NCBI GenBank assembly: GCA_046565865.1
Contig: JBKHXU010000055.1
Span: 1-21,649, forward strand
Origin: JBKHXU01 sp046565865
GTDB taxonomy: Bacteria; Pseudomonadota; Gammaproteobacteria; Acidiferrobacterales; Sulfurifustaceae
Direction of reading: 5' to 3'
Length of the DNA: 21,649 nt
The notes under the pieces were generated by a model. It made no database searches. It was not told the DNA's origin and worked only from the letters and a program-made list of their open reading frames with translations. Shown piece by piece: positions 1 to 7,289 of this stretch. The position numbers and the translations under genes are program-made. Position 1 is the first letter of the stretch, and each line of letters starts with the position of its first letter.

Positions 1-39
1 GGCTGACGGCAATTAACTGAAAGTGTAGCTCGTCGCGCG

Positions 40-2178
40 TCAGCCAGGTCCTTTGCCGATGCGGTAACACTGGTGAATGCGCGGGTTGCGTTCGAAGTCT
101 TTGGGGATGGTCTGGCGTGTAATGTCGCGTATCGACACACCCGCGAGCGCGTTCGTGTCCAGCTTGAAGCGGCGGTTGTTGGTCGAGAATACGAGCACGC
201 CGTCGTCCGCGAGCAGCGCCAGCGCCGCCTGGATCAGCAGCACGTGATCGCGCTGGATGTCGAGCGTGTCGGTCATGCGCTTGGAGCGCGAGAACGTGGG
301 CGGATCGAGAAATATCAGATCGTATTGGTGCCCGCGCGCCTGCTGTAACCACTCGAGGACATCCGCTTGGATCAATTCATGCGCGCCGCTGATTTTGTTC
401 AACGCCAAGTTGCGCCGCGCCCAATCGAGATACGTATGCGACAAGTCGACCGTCGCAGTCGAGCGTGCACCGCCCAGCGCCGCATGCACCGTGGCCGCGC
501 CGGTATAGCCGAAAAGATTGAGAAAACGCTTACCCGCTGCCATTTCGCCCAGCAGCGCGCGCGTCAGCCGGTGGTCGAGAAATAATCCGGTATCGAGGTA
601 GTCGGTGAAGTTAACCCAAAATCGCGCCGGCCCCTCGTGCACCTCGTGGAACCGCCCGCTCTCGCCGAGCTTTTCGTACTGGGTGTGCCCCTTCTGCCGC
701 CGACGGACTTTGAACGCCATCTGCTCTTTGGGTATTTCAAGCACGGTCGGGATCACCTCCAGCGCCTCACGCCGCCGCTGGCGCGCGAGCTGTTCATCGA
801 CGCTGTCGGGTGCGTCGTACTCCTGCACGTGCGCGTAGCGTTTGTCGCTTTCGTAGACGTCGATGGCGAAGTTGTACTCGTGCAGATCGGCGTCGTACAC
901 GCGATAAGCGCCGATGCCGGCGCGCGCGGCCCAGCGTCCGAAGTGGCGCAGGTCCTTGCGCAGACGGTTGGCGAACATCTCGGCGCCGGCACCGAGCACC
1001 ACCGGTTTCGGTTCGCGCCGCTGAATCGCGTGCGCCGCGTCGATATCGAAATGCAGCAACTGACATTCGAGCGCGCCGTTGTACAGCGAATGTTTGCGCG
1101 TGGCGCGCAACCCTAAGCGCAGGCCGAACTCGGGGCGGGCGGTAAAGATCGCCGCGCGCCAGCCGGCGAAGCAGCGCGTCAGCGCCGTGCCGAGCTCCGC
1201 GTACAGCGCCGGCAGCTCGCCGGCCTCGCCCATGCGCTCGCCGTACGGTGGATTGGCGACGACGAGACCGGGTGGTGCATCGGCGATGACACAGTCGGCC
1301 AGCGCGCGCGTTTCGATGCGCGCGACTTCGCCCAAGCCCGCACGGCGCAGATTCTCCCGCGCCGCGCGCACGGCGCGCGCGTCGTTGTCGTAGCCCAGTA
1401 GCGGCGGAATCTGCGCGAGGCCGGCGGCGCGCCGGGTCTCGGCTTCATCGATTAGCGTTTGCCACAGCGCCGTGTCGTGGCCGTGCCAGCGGCTGAAACC
1501 GAAGCGGGGACGCAGCAGCCCGGGCGCAATATCGCCGGCCATGAGTCCGGCCTCGGCGAGCAGCGTGCCGGAGCCGCACATGGGATCGACCAGCGCGCCG
1601 CCGCTCTTCGCGATCGCCGGCCAGTTCGCGCGCAGCAGTATCGCCGCCGCCAGGTTTTCCTTGAGCGGCGCGGCATGACCGTCGGCGCGATAGCCGCGCC
1701 GGTGCAAACTGTCGCCGGAGAGATCGAGGCTCACGGTCGCGTCGCTGTGATGCAGGTGTACGTTCACGCGGATATCGGGCCGTTCGGTATCGACCGACGG
1801 CCGCGCGCCGGTGGCGCTGCGCAGTTGATCCACGATCGCGTCTTTGACTTTGAGCGCGGCGTAGTGCGAGTGCGGGATCGGCGAGTTGATGGCACTGCAA
1901 TCGACGGCGAGCGTTGAGTCGACGCCAAGATGCTCGGACCACGTGATGGTCTGCACGCCCGTATACAGCGCCTCAGGCGTCGGCGCCTGGAACCGCGCGA
2001 GCGGCAGCAACACGCGGCTCGCGAGCCGCGACCAGAGACAAGCGCGATACGCGACCGCGAGCACGCCGGTAAAGGCGACGCCGGCGCGCGTCTCGCGTAC
2101 GCCATCGGCGCCGAGTGCGCGCAGCTCATCCGCGAGGAGGGATTCGAGGCCTTTGGGGCAGGTGGCGAAGAAGTCCAC
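40..2178 (-). CDS. rlmL: Bifunctional 23S rRNA methyltransferase RlmKL (G2445-N2 / G2069-N7)
   Basis: A 712-residue protein with the full length of the fused gammaproteobacterial RlmKL enzyme, which modifies G2445 (N2) and G2069 (N7) of 23S rRNA in the cytoplasm. The N-terminus (LESLLADELRALGA) opens a THUMP region of about 160 residues. The first methyltransferase domain has the SAM-binding DPMCGSGT stretch and the catalytic NPPYGER motif from residue 309. A second, complete methyltransferase domain (RlmK half) carries NLFGYTGAATVHA and LDPPTFSRSK around residue 625. The start is GTG; the AT-rich sequence just upstream shows no convincing ribosome binding site, but the N-terminus lines up with the family, so I keep it. 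It is transcribed alone, away from the repeat-rich gap at 2200–2460. Function is firmly assigned by family; only the start is slightly uncertain. Confidence 0.96.
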   Translation of the reverse strand: MDFFATCPKGLESLLADELRALGADGVRETRAGVAFTGVLAVAYRACLWSRLASRVLLPLARFQAPTPEALYTGVQTITWSEHLGVDSTLAVDCSAINSPIPHSHYAALKVKDAIVDQLRSATGARPSVDTERPDIRVNVHLHHSDATVSLDLSGDSLHRRGYRADGHAAPLKENLAAAILLRANWPAIAKSGGALVDPMCGSGTLLAEAGLMAGDIAPGLLRPRFGFSRWHGHDTALWQTLIDEAETRRAAGLAQIPPLLGYDNDARAVRAARENLRRAGLGEVARIETRALADCVIADAPPGLVVANPPYGERMGEAGELPALYAELGTALTRCFAGWRAAIFTARPEFGLRLGLRATRKHSLYNGALECQLLHFDIDAAHAIQRREPKPVVLGAGAEMFANRLRKDLRHFGRWAARAGIGAYRVYDADLHEYNFAIDVYESDKRYAHVQEYDAPDSVDEQLARQRRREALEVIPTVLEIPKEQMAFKVRRRQKGHTQYEKLGESGRFHEVHEGPARFWVNFTDYLDTGLFLDHRLTRALLGEMAAGKRFLNLFGYTGAATVHAALGGARSTATVDLSHTYLDWARRNLALNKISGAHELIQADVLEWLQQARGHQYDLIFLDPPTFSRSKRMTDTLDIQRDHVLLIQAALALLADDGVLVFSTNNRRFKLDTNALAGVSIRDITRQTIPKDFERNPRIHQCYRIGKGPG

Positions 2179-2455
2179 GGACCGGTTTTATTAAAGGGCC
2201 TTGGGTCGGGATGACACGGTCGATTCTGTCATTTCGAGCGGGGCGAGAAATCTCGCTGCGTTTTAGACGAGGATTGCTTTCAGTACTGCCATCCCTGGCG
2301 ATACGTATCGGCCTCGATACGCCCCAGCCCGGCCCTCCGTGGCCGGGCGTTCGCCGGCACGAAGACCCCTTAAGTGTCTTCGTGAATTCTCCGGCTCACC
2401 CCTCGCTTCGCGCGGGATGACCCCACCATGCCTCGCCGGGCAAGGCATGGTGGGG
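2179..2455. repeat. Gene-free interval filled with inverted repeats and REP-like units
   Basis: No credible gene lies here. The stretch holds a unit at about 2207–2256 (GGGATGAC, then TGTCATTTCGAGCG and GAGAAATCTC) that resembles a dispersed intergenic repeat I recall from many bacterial genomes. A second unit at about 2383–2421 (CACCCCTCGCTTCGCG then GGGATGAC) resembles another variant. Between them are a 12-bp palindrome CGATACGTATCG at 2299–2310, a hairpin with arms CCCGGCC/GGCCGGG at 2328–2347, and a hairpin with arms CACGAAGAC/GTCTTCGTG at 2358–2384. The palindromes are seen directly. The claim that these are members of a genome-wide repeat family is recalled and inferred, because only one locus is visible. 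Confidence 0.6.
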
Positions 2456-2459
2456 TCAT
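2417..2459. repeat. Long perfect hairpin over the stop codon of the DUF1244 gene
   Basis: Arms at 2417–2433 and 2443–2459 are exact 17-bp reverse complements (ATGACCCCACCATGCCT on the left) separated by 9 bases. The right arm covers the stop codon of the minus-strand DUF1244 gene. No T-run follows on either strand apart from a short TT, so it is not a classical intrinsic terminator. It may protect the transcript 3' end or be part of the neighbouring repeat cluster. Confidence 0.8.
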
Positions 2460-2776
2460 TTCTGATGTCCGCTGACGAAGGCGTGCTGGGGTTTGGTTTC
2501 TTCGAAACGTTTCTGCTGTTCCGGCGTCGCTTCTTTTTTGTAAAGGCGGCGCCACTCCTCGTACGGCATGCCGTACACCACCTCGCGTGCCTGCGCGTCG
2601 GTGAGCGCAAGGCCGCGTTCCTTGGCAGCGGCGAGGTACCACTTCGACAGGCAGTTACGGCAGAAGCCGGCGAGGTTCATGAGGTCGATGTTCTGCACAT
2701 CGGTGCGCCGGCGCAGGTGCTGCACCAGGCCGCGAAAGGCCGCGGCCTCTAGCTCGGTGCGGGTTTGCTCGTCCAC
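2456..2776 (-). CDS. DUF1244 family protein
   Basis: A 106-residue protein that I recognise as the DUF1244 family by its length and by the core NIDLMNLAGFCRNCLSKWY followed by VVYGMPYEEW and a lysine/glutamate-rich tail. The family is small, cytoplasmic and of unknown biochemical function; two cysteines three residues apart (CRNC) are the most obvious functional candidates, perhaps for metal or redox chemistry, which is inference. The start is GTG with a weak ribosome binding site. It lies 12 bases downstream of the 109-residue gene and is probably co-transcribed with it. Its stop codon sits inside the long hairpin at 2417–2459. Confidence 0.88.
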   Translation of the reverse strand: MDEQTRTELEAAAFRGLVQHLRRRTDVQNIDLMNLAGFCRNCLSKWYLAAAKERGLALTDAQAREVVYGMPYEEWRRLYKKEATPEQQKRFEETKPQHAFVSGHQK

Positions 2777-2788
2777 GCGAGCGAAAAG

Positions 2789-3118
2789 TTACGACTTGGG
2801 TTTGGTTTTGGCGGCGTCCGGCTTGCGCGGGGCCCACACCGAAGGCGCGCCCAGACTGCGGGCATTCAACTGCTGCGCGTAGCGCTGCGCGTGCGCCATC
2901 ACGTCCTTATACGAACCTTTGCGCTGACCGGCAATCGTGGAGCGACCGTTGTCGAGCACATAACGGTACCAATGGCCCTTGGCCCCATCGGGGACATCGG
3001 CCTTTTCCACGCGCGCGACGACGTAGTCGCTCGGGCGCGCCGGATTAGCCGGGGCCTTCACGGTGCGAGTGGGTGCGGTGCGAACGGTGCTGTCGGTCTT
3101 GGGCAATGTTTGGGCCAT
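2789..3118 (-). CDS. Conserved-looking small protein of unknown function
   Basis: A 109-residue basic protein. The first 30 residues are rich in T, P, A and K and look disordered. A compact central part (YVVARVEKADVPDGAKGHWYR, then SYKDVMAHAQRYAQQLNAR) looks folded, and the tail is again lysine/proline-rich. There is no signal peptide or membrane segment. An ATG start is preceded by AGGA at suitable distance. I do not recognise a characterised family. Its position directly upstream of the DUF1244 gene, same strand, suggests a two-gene unit. Coding status is supported by a sensible start, spacing and a structured middle section. Confidence 0.7.
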   Translation of the reverse strand: MAQTLPKTDSTVRTAPTRTVKAPANPARPSDYVVARVEKADVPDGAKGHWYRYVLDNGRSTIAGQRKGSYKDVMAHAQRYAQQLNARSLGAPSVWAPRKPDAAKTKPKS

Positions 3119-3315
3119 TTGGCATCCTGCGAAGTGACAAAAGGTTCCCGCTCTCCGGCAAACGCAAAAGGGCGCTAAACGCTTGGCAGTACGGGGAAAA
3201 CGGCGTGCAGTTTATCACAGCGACCGGGGGTGTTTGTAGACTTGGCGGGCAGGAAAAAGTGTACCGAGCGTTGTGAGCCGGGGGTCTGGGCCGGATAATG
3301 GCCAAAAGGTCCAAT

Positions 3316-3558
3316 ATGAAAGGCATTTACGTCGATCCCGAAAGCACCGTCGTAGGCGAGCACTACGCCGTCGTCTATGCCCCAAAGCGCACGCGCGGCC
3401 GGTTCCCGGAAGAATGCGTGCAGGTCGTCGACTCGCCGTCGGCGGCGGTGGCGGGGGCGGACCCGGCAGCGAAGCGGTACGCCGCCAAGGTGGTCGGACC
3501 GGCGCGCTCGTCCGAGGGTTTTAAACTGTACTACCTCGTTGCATGGATCGACGATTGA
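3316..3558 (+). CDS. Small protein of unknown function
   Basis: An 80-residue protein beginning MKGIYVDPESTVVGEHYAVVY. It contains a KRTRGRFPEECVQVV stretch and ends FKLYYLVAWIDD. I chose the ATG at 3316 because AAAAGG lies about seven bases upstream; an in-frame ATG at 3298 would add six residues but has a poorer binding site. The sequence looks like a small soluble beta-rich fold, with no signal peptide or membrane segment. I do not know a function. It is divergent from the 109-residue gene and sits before the cold-shock gene, whose leader starts close to its stop codon. Confidence 0.68.
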   Translation: MKGIYVDPESTVVGEHYAVVYAPKRTRGRFPEECVQVVDSPSAAVAGADPAAKRYAAKVVGPARSSEGFKLYYLVAWIDD

Positions 3559-3586
3559 CTACGGTCGTTTCCTATGGCTTTTTAAT
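3555..3586 (+). promoter_or_regulatory. Possible promoter of the cold-shock gene
   Basis: TTGACT at 3555–3560 and TTTAAT at 3581–3586 resemble sigma-70 boxes, but the 20-base spacer is long. If used, transcription would begin about 130 bases upstream of the coding start, giving the long leader typical of cold-shock genes. This is a weak call. Confidence 0.3.
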
Positions 3587-3592
3587 TTGCGC

Positions 3593-3722
3593 TCCATTAG
3601 GCTCCCAGGCACTGCAGTCGACGTCTCGGTCATTTCGGAGTCCCTCCGGTTATGTTCGGCAGCTACTCCCGTGAATCCGCACCACGCATCTGCAGTACCC
3701 GACTATCCACCAGAGGTGACTT
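3593..3722 (+). promoter_or_regulatory. Long 5' leader of the cold-shock gene
   Basis: About 130–160 bases without any open frame worth calling separate the preceding gene from the cold-shock start. Genes of the CspA family often carry long, temperature-responsive leaders, so a regulatory leader is plausible. It ends in a strong binding site (AGAGGTGA) just before the GTG start. No experimental boundary can be seen; extent is inferred. Confidence 0.4.
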
Positions 3723-3926
3723 GTGATTACCGGAACAGTTAAGTGGTTCAACGAAGGTAAGGGGTTTGGCTTCATCACGCCGAAGGACGGCGGTAAAGAC
3801 GTGTTCGTGCACTACTCCGCCATCCAGGGCAATGGCTTTAAAAGTCTGGTCGAGGGGCAGCAGGTCAGCTTCGAGATCCAGCAGACCCCGAAGGGCCCGG
3901 CCGCTGCCAAGGTGACCCCTATCTAA
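3723..3926 (+). CDS. Cold-shock domain protein (CspA family)
   Basis: A 67-residue single cold-shock domain, the standard length. RNP1 is KGFGFITP and RNP2 is VFVHYSAI, the two aromatic motifs that bind single-stranded RNA or DNA; the opening TGTVKWFNEGKGFGF is canonical. Such proteins act as cytoplasmic RNA chaperones. Which paralogue (CspA, CspD, CspE type) cannot be decided from sequence alone, and cold induction is not proven. The start is GTG, with AGAGGTGA immediately upstream at good spacing. The gene has its own terminator at 3951–3980 and a long leader, so it is probably a single-gene transcript. Confidence 0.97.
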   Translation: MITGTVKWFNEGKGFGFITPKDGGKDVFVHYSAIQGNGFKSLVEGQQVSFEIQQTPKGPAAAKVTPI

Positions 3927-3950
3927 CGCTTCGTTGCCACGCATCCTTTC

Positions 3951-3980
3951 GAAACCCCGCGTACGCGGGGTTTCTTTTTT
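3951..3980 (+). terminator. Rho-independent terminator after the cold-shock gene
   Basis: A perfect 24-base palindrome at 3951–3974 (left arm GAAACCCCGCGT) is followed directly by six Ts at 3975–3980. It starts 25 bases after the stop codon of the cold-shock gene. Stem stability and the T-run make this a textbook intrinsic terminator. Confidence 0.93.
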
Positions 3981-4053
3981 AGACGGCGCTTCGCACAGCA
4001 CGCTTCGCAACCTATCATGCGCGCGAAGCGCCAACCAACGCCAGGGAGTTCTC

Positions 4054-4887
4054 ATGAGCAGCAAACCACCCGCCGCCGATCGCCGACGCGCCAGCATCAA
4101 GGCCTACGGCAACGAAACGTTCTTGAACAGCCGCGACGCGCGTCCGTTGCGCATCCTCGCCGAGTATCTCGAGCCCGCGAGCCGCTTTGCGCACTATCGC
4201 GTTGAGGACACGATTGTGTTCATGGGCTCGGCGCGCTGGCTCTCGCGCGAGCAGGCGGAGCAGGAACTGCGCGTCGCCGAAACCGCGGGTGACGACGGCA
4301 AGCGCGCGCGGCGCCGGCTGGAGATGGCGGAGTACTACGAGGCGGCGCGCACGCTCGCGCGCCGGCTCACCGAATGGTCGAAGCAGCTCAACGACGACAA
4401 GCGCCGGTTCGTGGTCTGCACCGGCGGCGGGCCGGGGGTTATGGAGGCGGCGAACCGCGGCGCGTCCGAGGCCAAGGGCAAGAACGTCGGGCTCACGATT
4501 TCGATTCCGGTGGAAGAGTTCGACAACCAATACGTGACGCGCGAGCTGTCGTTTCACTTTCACTATTTCTTCATGCGCAAATTTTGGTTCGCATATCTCG
4601 CCAAGGCGGTGATCGTGTTCCCTGGCGGTTTCGGCACGCTCGATGAGTTGTTCGAGATTTTGACGCTGTTGCAGACGCACAAGATTCGCAAACACCTGCC
4701 GGTGGTGTTGTTTGGCACCAAGTACTGGCGCGACGTCATCAACTTTGAGGCGCTGGTCGACTACGGCGCGATCAACGCCGAAGACCTCAACTTGTTTTTT
4801 CAAACCGACTCCGTCGACGAGGCATATGACTACATCGTCGGCCATCTCTCCAAGTACTCGCTCGCGGAACCGGGGGCGACGCTCTGA
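4054..4887 (+). CDS. LOG/TIGR00730-family nucleoside 5'-monophosphate phosphoribohydrolase
   Basis: A 277-residue protein of the LOG ('lysine decarboxylase-like') Rossmann family, which cleaves the N-glycosidic bond of nucleoside monophosphates. The signature motifs are present: GGGPGVMEAANRGA for phosphate/ribose binding and FPGGFGTLDELFE, the PGGxGTxxE motif with its catalytic glutamate. The N-terminal ~100 residues precede the core, as in the longer bacterial members. I start at ATG 4054, which has AGGGAG six bases upstream; an upstream in-frame ATG at 3934 would run through the preceding terminator and is rejected. The substrate could be a cytokinin-type nucleotide or, as for PpnN, purine nucleotides; this cannot be settled here. 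It heads the co-directional run to 9377, with 56 bases before the next gene. Confidence 0.9.
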   Translation: MSSKPPAADRRRASIKAYGNETFLNSRDARPLRILAEYLEPASRFAHYRVEDTIVFMGSARWLSREQAEQELRVAETAGDDGKRARRRLEMAEYYEAARTLARRLTEWSKQLNDDKRRFVVCTGGGPGVMEAANRGASEAKGKNVGLTISIPVEEFDNQYVTRELSFHFHYFFMRKFWFAYLAKAVIVFPGGFGTLDELFEILTLLQTHKIRKHLPVVLFGTKYWRDVINFEALVDYGAINAEDLNLFFQTDSVDEAYDYIVGHLSKYSLAEPGATL

Positions 4888-4943
4888 GCGCCCCGTCGGT
4901 ATTCCTGCGCGCCGCCCGGATCGCGGCGCTGCCGCTGGGGCGC

Positions 4944-6668
4944 ATGTCCGAGCGCCTCGGCAACCGCTTCTACATCGGGCTCGCCGTCGTCTTGGCGTTG
5001 GTCGCGGTATACGCGCTGGTCACCGAGATGAACGTCGGTATGAAACAACAGGCGTACGACCTTATCATCAAGAATCGCTTCAACACGCCCGCGCCCGATC
5101 CGGACATCGTGTTGATCGACATCGACGAGGCCAGCCTCGAGGCGATGGCACCGCAGTACGGTCGCTGGCCGTGGTCGCGCGCGGTGATGGCGGAGCTGAC
5201 GGAGGCGCTGGCGCGCGCGCGGCCTCGCGCAATCGTGTTCGACATCACCTTCAGCGACGCCGATGTGTACCAGGCGCAGGCCGATCAGTACTTTCGCGAC
5301 GTGGTGGCAGCGACGCCGACCACATACTTTCCGATGATTCGGTTGAATCCGGAGAACGATGGTCTGAGCGAGCTCGAATTGGCCGCGCTCGCGGGTGTAA
5401 CGCGCGTCGAGGACGATGCGGCCGCGAACGCGACCGTCGCCATGGTGGTGCCGTACTTTTACGACGTATTGGACGGCCGGCGCCTCGGCACGAATAACCT
5501 TTATAGCGACATCGACGGCATCACGCGCCGCTATCACGTGTATCGCGACGCTCATGGCTACCGTATCGGATCGTTGCCGGCCAACGTCGCCGCCGCGCTC
5601 GGCGCCACGCTGCCCGAGCGTTCCGATGTGCTGCTCAACTGGCGCGGTCCACCGTTGGTGTATCCGACGCTGTCGTTTCACTCGGTATATGCGGGCCTGA
5701 CGCGGCCGGGCTCGAAAGCGGGTGAGCAATTCGCGGACAAGATCGTCATCATCGGCTCGACCGCGCCGTCGCTGTTCGATATCAAACCGACGCCGCTGGC
5801 GCAGCTGCATCCCGGCGTGGAGATATTCGCCACCGCGCTCGACAACCTGCGCAACGGCGACTATCTCAACGAAATCCCGCCGTGGATCTATCTCGTCATC
5901 ACCGTCGCGGCCCTTGCCGCACTTGCGGCGGCGTTCGTCTACAACGTCGACGAACGCTCGGTGAACCTGCTGTTCACCTTAACGCAGACGACGTTTCTCG
6001 CGGTCAGCTATTTGTTCCTGAACTACAGCACCTTGTTCGTCGATCTTACGGCGCCGTTCACGGCGGGGCTCGCGTACTTCACCGTCGCGCGGTTTTACGC
6101 TTACGTCGTTGTCTGGCGGCGCAACGGCCATCCGCTGTTCTCCGGCGCGCTCGACGTCGGCCGCCCATGTCAGGTGCTCTATCTCAGCTGCCGCATCGGC
6201 GCCGCCGACAACGCCGCGCGCCGGCGCGTGCGCGGGGAGCTCTTGCGGCGCGTCGGTCTGACGCGTTACGGCGTGGCGGCGGCGCGTATCTTTAAGCAGG
6301 CACCGCTGCTGGACTACGCTCACCGCGACATCCTGTTGTTTTACTGGCTGGTCGCCCCGGACAAAACCTGCCCGGCGCTGTCCGACTTGCTGCACATGCT
6401 CGATACCGCGCTCGCGCGCTTGGAGCGGCGCGGCGAGGTGCCGCTGCGAGTGGGACTGCACAGCGTCGGCTTCACCGTCGACGACGCCGGCACCTGGCGC
6501 ACGCAAGCGCGCGCCGCATTGATGGAGGCATTGGCGCTGCCGGAACAAGCGGGAGGAACCCTGCGCGCGACGCGGGCGTTTACCCAAACAACCGCTGCGT
6601 GTACGGCGCTCGCGCCGTCGGAGCGCTTACAGCGCGCTGGGTTCCAGGCGCAATCCTCGGCCGTGTAG
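4944..6668 (+). CDS. CHASE2-domain membrane sensor with unrecognised cytoplasmic domain
   Basis: A 574-residue inner-membrane protein. One membrane segment (residues about 9–26) leads into a periplasmic CHASE2 sensor domain (about 30–310), recognisable by YDLIIKNRF, IVLIDIDEASL, GRWPWSR and AIVFDITFSDAD. Three further hydrophobic segments follow at about 314–333, 342–361 and 369–390, the usual CHASE2 arrangement. CHASE2 normally feeds a cyclase, GGDEF or kinase domain. Here the ~180 residues after 392 show no GGDEF, no histidine-kinase H or N boxes and no intact cyclase motif; a stretch around VPLRVGLHSVGFTVDDAG vaguely recalls class III cyclases but lacks their metal-binding aspartates as far as I can see. 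ATG 4944 has a poor binding site; the frame stays open upstream without a better start. Signal and output are unknown. Confidence 0.88.
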   Translation: MSERLGNRFYIGLAVVLALVAVYALVTEMNVGMKQQAYDLIIKNRFNTPAPDPDIVLIDIDEASLEAMAPQYGRWPWSRAVMAELTEALARARPRAIVFDITFSDADVYQAQADQYFRDVVAATPTTYFPMIRLNPENDGLSELELAALAGVTRVEDDAAANATVAMVVPYFYDVLDGRRLGTNNLYSDIDGITRRYHVYRDAHGYRIGSLPANVAAALGATLPERSDVLLNWRGPPLVYPTLSFHSVYAGLTRPGSKAGEQFADKIVIIGSTAPSLFDIKPTPLAQLHPGVEIFATALDNLRNGDYLNEIPPWIYLVITVAALAALAAAFVYNVDERSVNLLFTLTQTTFLAVSYLFLNYSTLFVDLTAPFTAGLAYFTVARFYAYVVVWRRNGHPLFSGALDVGRPCQVLYLSCRIGAADNAARRRVRGELLRRVGLTRYGVAAARIFKQAPLLDYAHRDILLFYWLVAPDKTCPALSDLLHMLDTALARLERRGEVPLRVGLHSVGFTVDDAGTWRTQARAALMEALALPEQAGGTLRATRAFTQTTAACTALAPSERLQRAGFQAQSSAV

Positions 6669-6677
6669 AATGCTGCT

Positions 6678-7289
6678 ATGCGTTTCGCTGTTTCATTACC
6701 GCTGATCGTCGTCTCGCTGCTGAATGCCTGCGGCAACAGCGCCGACACGCCACCGGCGAGCGGCCACACGGGCTCGGAGCCGCAGCGGCAGCAACGCGCG
6801 GCAGCTGGCACCGCCGAAGCGGCGGCGCCTGCGGTCGCCAAGATGGCGCCGACACCCGGCACCGTCGTGCGCGCGACCGAACTCAAAGACAAACCCGCGG
6901 TGGACGCCAAGACGCTGAAGCAGCTCGCGGCGAAGACTGCGCTCACCGTCGTCGATCGCCAGGGCGGGTGGTTGCGCGTGACGGCGCAAGGGCAGCAAGG
7001 CTGGGTGCGGTTGCTGCATGTCAGCACACAGCCGCCGGGCGCCGGCGGCAAGACGAGCGATCTCGACGCGGCCAAGCGCATCGCCACCGGGCGCGCGGGC
7101 AGCGGCAACATAGTCGCCACCAGCGGTATCCGCGGACTCAACGAAGAACAGCTACGCACCGCGGCGGCGAATCCCGAGGAGCTGAGAAAGTTGGACAGCT
7201 ATGCGGCGACCGACGCGCAGGCGTCCGAGTACGCGCGCAAGCACGGCCTTGCGGCCAGGCGCGTTGAAGCCCCGGCGGCGCCGAAATGA
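6678..7289 (+). CDS. SH3-like domain lipoprotein
   Basis: A 203-residue envelope protein. Residues 1–17 are hydrophobic and end in LLNAC, a lipobox with cysteine 18 as probable lipidation site; asparagine before the alanine is uncommon but tolerated. A low-complexity A/P/Q linker follows. Residues about 60–118 form a bacterial SH3-like fold (TVVRATELKDKPAVDAKTLK, then VVDRQGGWLRV and QQGWVRLLHV). The C-terminal third contains SGNIVATSGIRGLNEEQL and is seen in SH3 proteins next to M48 peptidases, as far as I recall. The gene begins nine bases after the CHASE2 gene and overlaps the protease gene by four bases, so all three are likely co-translated. SH3-like domains often bind peptidoglycan or partner proteins; the target is unknown. 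Confidence 0.83.
   Translation: MRFAVSLPLIVVSLLNACGNSADTPPASGHTGSEPQRQQRAAAGTAEAAAPAVAKMAPTPGTVVRATELKDKPAVDAKTLKQLAAKTALTVVDRQGGWLRVTAQGQQGWVRLLHVSTQPPGAGGKTSDLDAAKRIATGRAGSGNIVATSGIRGLNEEQLRTAAANPEELRKLDSYAATDAQASEYARKHGLAARRVEAPAAPK

Noticed and set aside
1..45. An 8-base inverted repeat (GGCTGACG at 1–8, CGTCAGCC at 38–45) around the rlmKL stop
   Set aside because: The arms are short with a 29-base loop and no T-run, so a terminator cannot be supported.
3934..4053. Upstream extension of the LOG-family gene
   Set aside because: The extra 40 codons run through the cold-shock terminator, while ATG 4054 has a proper ribosome binding site.
4015..5810. Two long minus-strand open frames (4015–4845 and 4830–5810)
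   Set aside because: They lie antisense to the LOG-family and CHASE2 genes, show no recognisable motif and are biased in composition by the GC-rich third positions of the real genes.
6117..6668. A frameshift removing the output domain of the CHASE2 protein
   Set aside because: The frame stays coherent and ends nine bases before the next gene; no alternative frame there shows a GGDEF, kinase or cyclase motif.
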